Shown here piece after piece: positions 22,913-64,000 of a stretch of 64,000 nt of DNA. The notes under the pieces are model-generated. The model searched no databases. It saw nothing but the letters and a program-made list of their open reading frames with translations, and was not told the origin of the DNA. A program made the translations under genes and the position numbers. The stretch covers positions 10,563,001 to 10,627,000 of the forward strand of contig NC_134953.1 of NCBI RefSeq assembly GCF_965638725.1. The letters are read 5' to 3'. Numbering within the stretch: position 1 is the stretch's first letter; each line of letters begins with the position of its first letter. This stretch comes from Aptenodytes patagonicus (Eukaryota; Chordata; Aves; Sphenisciformes; Spheniscidae).

Positions 22913-25900
22913 GTAAGCGGCCGGGGCGGTGCGGGCCGGGCCGGGCCGGGCCGGGCGCTGGCTCCGCGGGGCCGGGCCGCCCCGGGGCCGGCTGCCAGGC
23001 AGGGAGGGGGCAGCCTGGGGTGGGGACCGCTGCCCGGGGGCGCCGGTCCCCCGGGACCGGGGTGAGCGCGGCTGAGCCGTGAGCCTGCCGGGCAGCGGGC
23101 AGGGCTGCTTGCATCCGTGGGGAGGGCATCTCAGCCGAAAGCACCCGTGTGCCCAGCCCCGGCCCGTGGGGATGCGCCCGGGGGGGGGATGCTGAGCCTC
23201 GCTGCTGAGCCTCCCTGTCCATCCTGCACAGCAGCCTCCCGTGCTCTGCCTGAGCTGAGCTCCTTGGCTCTCACCAGGTGCACGCTGGGGTAACAGGTGC
23301 AGATGTATCCTGATTCCCAGTGGAAAGGGAGCTGAACCAGTCGAGAGGTTTAAAGTTTCAGTGCCAGAGCTGCCCGTCCCCGCTGAGGGGTCTGCAGCGG
23401 CCAGCCCTCTGCGGATCCTGGCCTCCCGCTCGCCGCGGCTGCCATGCCCGTCCCCGGCTGCCTCTCGGCCAGCTCTTGGGCTAGCTGGGAGAGGAGATGT
23501 TGGGAAGATACAGGCTGGAGAGAGATCTGCTGTCTTGGCGTGGGGAGGAGAAAGCAAGTCCCAGCGCTGGTGCTGACATCCGTTTCCCTGCCAGTGGGGA
23601 AGTTGCTTATTTTCCTGTTTCCGCATTGCCGGTGAATACTGCCCCATGCCATGGCTCTCCCTCCGCGTGCTGATCCCTGCCTGCGTGGTGAGCAGGGCTG
23701 GCTTGCTGCCTGCCCCAAGGGGAAGAGATCCGCGCCCGCAGGCTCAGCTAGCTCTACCCCAAAAGAAGCTGTGAACGCTGATGTGGTAGTGATACCACAG
23801 GCAGAGTGGAAACCAGGGAGAGTGAGAGACGGCAAACGGCTGGCTGGTGCTGAGAGGGGTTTTCTGAGGGCGCACAGATACACAACTGGAGCCGATGGTT
23901 CATAACATAACAGCAAAGCAGCTGATTTACAGGCCCTAGAGGAGAAAACCAGAAGATCAGTGGGTGGCTGGGGTTTGCCAAAACCAACTTGATAGCCACA
24001 ATGGGAGTAAAGGCATTTTATGCAGAGAGATACGAATGTCTTCGCGGTGCTCAAGGGCAGGCTGTCGGGGAGGGGAAGGCTTGGACAGCTTTCAGGGAGA
24101 AGGGATTTCTCTCTGCCACGCTTGCAGGTCAAGGACTTGGTTTCCAGGAAGTGTCTCAGAAACAAAGTCCCTGTGAACCCTGTGTGAGAGGGACTTGGCA
24201 GCCCCTTGCCAGACCCTTGCCAGTAGCTGTTGGGACTCCTGGGATGGAGCAGAGCACAGGATTTGTGCAGAAAGCAAGGTCAGGTATTTAGGGCCATCAT
24301 TTGCAGGCGTTAGCAGGCCCCAGGGGAAACAAAAAGCACAGGGAATAGTATGTTAGAGGAGCAGCCAGCTGGGTGGCTGGAACACGTCAGCTGTACACCA
24401 GGGCGGTTCGGAGCAGAGCTGTGCTTGTGCCGCCTCCTGCGTTTCTGGAGCACCCTTTCCCATGGCTGCTAAACACTCCCGCCGCAGACAGACTGACGGA
24501 CGTTTCCCTCCCGCCCGCAGGGCATTGGCTCTGCAAGTCAGCCGGCAGTCACGGGAGGAAAGAAAATAGCACCTGCATTACTAGGTCATGTTCAAGGAGC
24601 TGCAGGCATGGAAGAACGGCTTTAACTCGTGCCGCTTGCCGGCGGCTGGCCCTTAATTGAAGCAGTCTGGCTGGCACGGGGAAGCTGCGCCATCCGGCAA
24701 GGGTGCCGTGGCAGTGCTGCGCTCCAGGGCAGGGAGCTGGTGCTGCTCCGGGCAGTGCGTCGCAGGTGGGTTGCTGCTCTTTCCCCCTGTTCCCAGCAGT
24801 GCCCGGAGAATCCTTCCTGAGCCCTAGGAAGGTCTGAAGATAAGGAGGAATTAGACCAGCAAAGGGGGGCTGCAGTGTGTGTGCAAGCCCAGGGTCCAGG
24901 CCAGACGCTCTGGGGTACCATGGAGCAGGGGATGCTACTGATGGCAGGAGGGGGATGGGTCCTCTTCTGGGATGTATGGGGGATAAAAGCTGAGTGTGCT
25001 ACTCTCCTAGGGGAAACCCGGGGTCCTGGCGGCCTGAAGGGCACGGCTGCTCGGTACAGGAGGCAGGACTTACCTCGAGAGCAGGTCTGAGGTTGCCTGA
25101 GGTTGCTCTTCCAGGAACAAGGAAGTGGGGGACTATGCTCTAGCTCTGCTCAACGAGCAAGGTGGGCTTCCTCTAACGCGCACTGTGCGAGTGTGTAGGT
25201 ATACAGCCAGCAACCTCGCAAGTGAGCCAGAGCTGCGCGCGCTGGGGAGACGCAGGCGCAACCCCATGATATTCCTTAGTCATGCTGTTTGCTGCAACAA
25301 GTGGAAGTGTCCGTGGCAGCGATGAGTGAGCTGTGGAAACCCCTCTAGAGGGGATGGGGCTGATGGCACTGGAGAAGGGGAGCTGTTCTGTTCAAGGGGC
25401 ACAGTCTGTTCTTCTCCAGCATCTTTGGGCCTGGGCTCCCCCAGCCAGGCTCAGCGGGTGGGGTTCGAGGTGGCTGTTCCCCGCACACCGAGGAAGGATA
25501 TTTGTCCCCTCCTTCACCTCTCTGGGAAATCTGTGCCAGCAGATGAGGTGGCTGGCTGGTGGTGGTGGCAGGCTGAGGCTGCTCAGGTGGGATGTCCGGC
25601 GGGATCCTGACAGCAGGCAGTGCGTGCTGCTTCCCACAGGCCAGCTGGGGTTGTGTCCGTGCTCCCAGGCTTTCGGAAGCCCCTGCAGAACAGCAGGAGG
25701 AAAGTCCCACCTCGCTTCACAGTGCTGGATCTCCACCTTCACCCTCCTTGCACCCCCCACTGCACCTGCAGGTCCCTTGGACCCCACGTCCCGGGCTGCA
25801 CCATTGTCTGGGCTGCATCCTGCAGTTAGGCTGGGCAGGGGCTGCCGGAGGTCGGCTGGGCTCAGGTGGCAGGCCAGCCGGGGAAAACCTCAGGCCTGGG

Positions 25901-26870
25901 GCCACAGGGCAGCCCCTTTGGAGGACTTGAGTGGCTGGAAAATCTCCTTGAAAAGGCTCTTTTCAGCTTCTGAAGAATATGAGTCACGCACGGGTTGAAC
26001 AATCCCCTTCCTTCCCCTCTTCTCCCACACACCCAAAATCCCCTGAGCGGGACCTGCAGCAACCACTGATTCAGAAATTCATGGTATGAGGGCACCGTGG
26101 AGTCAGATACATTTTTTTTTTTCGTTTTTTTCTTTCCATTGCTTAGCGAGGAGAAGAAATGTGGAGCAAGAGAGTGTGCCCGGAGGCTCTGCTCTGATCC
26201 TGCCCCTTTGCTAGAAGTCTCTGGTGGTTTCCCGCAGTCAGGCAGACCTTGACCCCAGCGGGACCCCTGTCTGCAGTAGCCAGCAGTCCCCGTGGCAATG
26301 CTGGGGCTGGACGGGTTGCTGAGACCAGCGTCTTCCTCCCCGGTGAGTAGGATGGTGTGAGCGCTGTGCGTGGCGGAGAAGGGGCTGTGCTGCTAGCGGT
26401 GCCTTGCTGGGGTCGGCCGGGAGCATGCAGCGCCGGGTGCTGGGGTGGCGGGAGATGCTCGCACGGGGGGCTCTGGGGCTGCTGCTCCCGCTTTGAAACC
26501 AGATGCTTCCTAGCAGGAAAGAGGGAATGGGAACACGGATGGCAAATGCCTCTCTTAGGCCACCTCTGTGGGAAGGGGCTGCCGTGTAAGTGGAAATTGG
26601 GGCAGCGGGGGAGTGGGAAAGCAACCCCTTTGTGTGCCTGGCGAGGGGGTGCCATGCACCTGCTTCGGTCTGCAGAGTCCTGACAGCTTCCCCTGGCCAG
26701 GGGGGAGACACCGGCCTTTGGGGCAGCACTTTGGGTCCAGGGGGGCTTGGAAGAGGCATCCCTGTGCGGGAGGTGCATCATCAAGGTGAGATGATGCGGG
26801 GTAGGGACCTGGGAGGCCCCAGGGGCTGCCACCGGGTTTTATGGCACGTTCCGGTTGGTTTCAGCCATGC
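22913..26870 (+). other. Presumed NFKB2 first intron / upstream region
   Basis: About 4 kb with no recognisable coding exon or mobile element. Composition is moderately GC-rich, with scattered short frames that lack family resemblance. If the donor at 22913 is used for NFKB2, this is its first intron; otherwise it is intergenic. A short T-rich run lies at 26111-26132. Confidence 0.55.
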
Positions 26871-27200
26871 TGCGCTGCAGATCTTGTTGGGAAAGGGCGC
26901 GATGGCTGGTCAACGGGGACCGGCGCCCGAAGCGGGGCAGGTGGCCGGAGGCAGCAGGGGGTAAACCCCTCCGTGCTCCCGGGGGAAAAGCTCGGGACCT
27001 TCGGGAGCTCCGGGGGTGCCAGGGAGCGCCCAGGCGAGAGCAGCCGGGGGGGGGGAGGCGGGCGGGCGGCCGCCGGGATTTCCAGCCCGCCCGGAGCCCA
27101 AAACTCCCAGGCGGCGAGGAGACGGCCCGTCCCACCGCCCCCGGGCCGGGCCGGGGGAGCCGCCGGCGGGGCGCAAGGGCAGCCGTGCCCCGGGCCGTGC

Positions 27201-27220
27201 CGAGCCGAGCCGAGCCGAGC
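27201..27220 (+). repeat. (CGAGC)4 pentamer repeat in NFKB2 promoter
   Basis: Four tandem CGAGC units, with more scattered copies to about 27300 interleaved with GGGCCGTGC. It is the reverse-complement register of the CGGCT repeat in the TMEM150-family promoter. Confidence 0.9.
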
Positions 27221-27368
27221 CCCGCTCCGAGCCGGGCCGGGCCCCGGGCCGTGCCGTACCGAGCCGTGCCGAGCCCCGGGCCGTGCCGAGCCGAGCCCCG
27301 GGCCGCGGCGGTGCGGGGCGGGGCGGTGACGCGCGGTCCCGTCATTTCCCGGCTCGGCGGGGTTTCTA

Positions 27369-27378
27369 GGGACTTTCC
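27369..27378 (+). promoter_or_regulatory. Kappa-B site, proximal NFKB2 promoter
   Basis: GGGACTTTCC, identical to the decamer at 22855-22864, 85 bp upstream of the NFKB2 start codon and about 60 bp before the acceptor of the first coding exon. It supports feedback of NF-kappa-B dimers on NFKB2. Confidence 0.78.
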
Positions 27379-27462
27379 GGAGCGGCGGTGCCTTCCTGCC
27401 GCCGCCGGTCCCCGCTCACCCCCGCGCTCTCCCCGCAGGCCGGCGGCCGGCCCCGCGCGGAC

Positions 27463-34366
<6,904 letters not shown>

Positions 34367-34531
34367 GGGGCTGGAGCCCCGGCACCCGCCCAGGGGGGGC
34401 CGCATCACCCCCCACTCTGTCCTGCTCATGCAAGTGCCTTCCGGACTTGGGGCCCAGCTGCCTGGACTCAGGGGGATGGGACACAGACAGCTCCTGCCCC
34501 TCTCTGCTCTTATTTAATGGTCCCTCTTCTG

Positions 34532-34537
34532 AATAAA
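34532..34537 (+). terminator. NFKB2 polyadenylation signal
   Basis: AATAAA about 165 nt after the NFKB2 stop codon (TGA ending 34366), so the 3'UTR is short, about 34367-34555. The signal sits roughly 170-190 bp from the inferred PSD mRNA end on the opposite strand. Confidence 0.85.
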
Positions 34538-34748
34538 GGGACGCAGTTTCCATTCGCCTTTGCCCTCCCTCCCTCTCTCCAGCCCCAGCCCTGAGTAGGC
34601 AGGGTGCTAACCCCCCCGAGCCCTGCCTGGGGCTGGGAGTCCGGCAGCAAGGAGGCAGCTGCTGGCCCCTCCTCAGCATCCCTCCATGCCGGGGCTGTCC
34701 CCAGCCAGGGGGAGAAACCACAGTGCACACAAGAAGTGAAGAGCAAGT

Positions 34749-34754
34749 TTTACT
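34749..34754 (-). terminator. Probable PSD polyadenylation signal (AGTAAA)
   Basis: On the minus strand AGTAAA is followed about 20-30 nt later by CTTGTGTGCACTGTGG, a GU-rich downstream element. It is a known but weaker hexamer variant, chosen because no canonical signal occurs in the PSD 3'UTR. Confidence 0.5.
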
Positions 34755-34821
34755 TCAGTAACTGAGAGAAGAAGCTGTACAAAGGTTTTTCTCCCCCCAA
34801 GCCCCCTGGGGCAAGGGTGGA

Positions 34822-34850
34822 TTTTTTTTTCTTTTTTTTTTTTTTTTTTT
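34822..34850 (-). repeat. A-rich homopolymer in PSD 3'UTR
   Basis: On the transcribed strand, A19, one G, then A9. This could cause internal oligo-dT priming and be mistaken for a polyadenylation site. No retroelement body is visible next to it. Confidence 0.9.
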
Positions 34851-36397
34851 GCAATAGACTCAAAAGAGCAGAATAAAAAGTTTGACACATTCGCAAAGTC
34901 AGTGCTGAAACCAGCCAGGTCCCGGGCGGCCAAGAACAGCGCGTGTGACAGCCCCCGTCCGCAGCCCTTCCGCTGTCCCCAGACCCCTCCCTGCACACCC
35001 TGGGCGCTCCTGCAGCCATGCTCCGCCACCGGCACCTCGCTCCAGACGAGCATCCTCCAGCCCACCCTGGGGTGGTGGGGGCTGCCCCAGCCTGCCCCTC
35101 ACCTTGGAGAAGAGGGAGCCCGCGGCCAAGGAAGGGACTGCACCACTGCTCTTGCAGCACGAGGACCTCACAGCGCTGCGGACGGGGCTTTGCCGGCAGC
35201 CTCCGAGGCCCCAGCCATGCTTTGGAGAAGCAGCATGGGAAGGAAAGCCGGCTCCAGGCTGTGCCAGCCCCGTACGGCAGCGGGGAGCCCCAAGTCAACC
35301 CTGGCTTTGAGGTTCACCTTCCCCTGCCAGGAATACTTACACGCTGTTACCCAACACCCCTCGGGTACGATGCTCACACCCAGGCAGCACAAACAGGGCC
35401 GGTCCAGGCTGCCGCTGGGGGGGGTCATGAAGCACCAGCGCATCAGCCTCCCATGCAGCCACGAGCGCAGCAATGGGTGCTGCCATCCCAAGGCTGCCTC
35501 CTCAGTGCCGGTGGCCACGGGGCTGTCTCTCTCCGAAGGGTTGCTGGTGCCGGAGCGGGGCTGGGGTGCAGGCAGCAGTGCACACAGGAGCCCATGCTCA
35601 GCTTGCTGCAGGAGGGAGCTGGGTCTCCCCCTAAGTCCATGTAAAAATCTCATCCCTCCAGAGTGCAGTGCCTACCAGACATGGCTAGGTTTATGGTTTT
35701 GTTTGTTTTTTTAAACAGTTCCCAAAAAGCATCAAAAGTAGCCCCAAAAAACCCTCCCTGGTGGTCAGCTCGATCTGGTACTAAAAAGTGCAAAACTGTA
35801 TCACAAAAACCGTTCAAAAGTTGTAAGAAAGCGGGGAGGGTGCAGAGGTGGCTGGGGTGGCAGGGAGGGGGGCCAGGTGCCATCGCCCTCCTCCCCTGGC
35901 CACCAGCCCCAGGAGAGGGGGCAGGCCAGGGCAGGCCCCCTCCTGTCTGCCCCCCATGGCACAACGGAGCTGGAGGAGAAGCGGCCGCTGGCTTTGTTTT
36001 GCTGCGTCTTTTTTTTGTTGTTTTTTTTCTTTTTAACCACTGAAGAATTGAGCCCAGTGGGTGGGTTTCGGTTGTTCCCCCTCCCCAGGGCAGGGGGACT
36101 GGGTCCTGCAGCCAAGCACAGGACAAGGAGGGGCAGGAACGAGTCTGATGGGGCCGACAGTGCGGGCAGCTGCCGTGGGCAAGGACTTGGGACCGTCCTG
36201 CTCTGCCATTGTCTCCAGCGGAGGAGCTGCGGCCCTGCCTGGCTGGTGCTGGCAGCCGGGGAAGGGCTGTCACCCGCCCCCAGCTCGTGCCGCAGACGGA
36301 CGGACTCATGCAGGGTCTCGGCAGGCACGTGGCCTCCATCCCGGCACCGGGGGGGAGCAGGAACGGAGCTGCAGCGCGGATGGCTGATGCCCCTTGC

Positions 36398-63893
<27,496 letters not shown>

Positions 63894-64000
63894 CTAGAGG
63901 GAAAGAAAGTGAGAAGAACTGGTCACTGAGGAGCAAGGGATCAAAGCCCCAAAACAAAAGCCCATGCACTGCTCCAGAAGGAAACTGGGGAGGGCAGAAA

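Larger units (their letters stand above)
22600..23100 (+). promoter_or_regulatory. CpG island, probable upstream NFKB2 promoter
   Basis: A dense CpG stretch with GC boxes (GGGCGG) around 22.81-22.85 kb, a perfect kappa-B decamer at 22855-22864 and a strong splice donor after 22912. GGGCC repeats follow from about 22935. It lies 4.6 kb upstream of the NFKB2 start codon on the same strand. The simplest reading is a distal NFKB2 promoter with a noncoding first exon, as in mammals, where NFKB2 has alternative noncoding first exons. Ownership by another transcript cannot be excluded. Confidence 0.65.
34725..36397 (-). other. PSD 3' untranslated region
   Basis: From the PSD TAA (36398-36400) towards NFKB2. 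No splice junction is seen. An internal A-rich tract (34822-34850, A on the transcribed strand) and several T/A homopolymers occur. No AATAAA is found on the minus strand in this interval; the variant AGTAAA at 34749-34754 is the best candidate for the end. Confidence 0.65.

Noticed and set aside
34822-34850. Retroposed poly-A tail
   Set aside because: The A-rich tract in the PSD 3'UTR has no element body or target-site duplication beside it.

Overview
This is a eukaryotic genomic window, almost certainly from a bird. It holds multi-exon vertebrate genes with GT-AG introns, CpG-island promoters and compact introns. A minus-strand CR1-type retroelement fragment lies near 39.7 kb, and CR1 is the dominant LINE of birds and other sauropsids. 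Nothing prokaryotic or viral was found. Exons were read by translating the sequence, matching it to remembered vertebrate family members, and checking that splice sites and codon phases close at every junction.

Layout, left to right. (1) 1-605 is an uninterrupted pyrimidine satellite inside a GBF1 intron. (2) 1431-6937 (+) holds the last ten coding exons of GBF1, the Golgi/ERGIC Arf1 exchange factor, followed by a 3'UTR to about 8.31 kb. (3) 8.3-12.4 kb has no recognisable coding exon, but a near-perfect ZNF143/THAP11-type motif sits in a GC-rich stretch at 10.9 kb. (4) 12474-20984 (+) is a complete seven-exon TMEM150-family membrane protein gene, closest to TMEM150A, starting in a CpG island. 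(5) 22.6-27.5 kb carries two CpG islands, each with a perfect kappa-B decamer, serving NFKB2. (6) 27463-34366 (+) is complete NFKB2: 22 coding exons and a predicted 910-aa p100. (7) 34.7-63.9 kb (-) is PSD (EFA6A), convergent with NFKB2. All exons from the Sec7 domain to the C-terminus are present, the 5' end runs off the right edge, and a second, internal first exon lies at 46.6-46.8 kb.

The order GBF1 - NFKB2 - PSD matches the human 10q24 neighbourhood as I remember it. The TMEM150-family gene between GBF1 and NFKB2 is the local novelty.

The genes are not an operon-like system. GBF1 (Arf1 GEF at the Golgi) and PSD (Arf6 GEF at the plasma membrane) both carry out Arf exchange. NFKB2 makes p100/p52 of the non-canonical NF-kappa-B pathway, and its promoters look autoregulated. 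I found no previously undescribed system. The most informative items are the Sec7-less PSD promoter/exon, the two kappa-B-bearing NFKB2 promoters, the extra TMEM150 gene, a pentanucleotide repeat shared by three promoters, and the short gap between the NFKB2 and PSD 3' ends.
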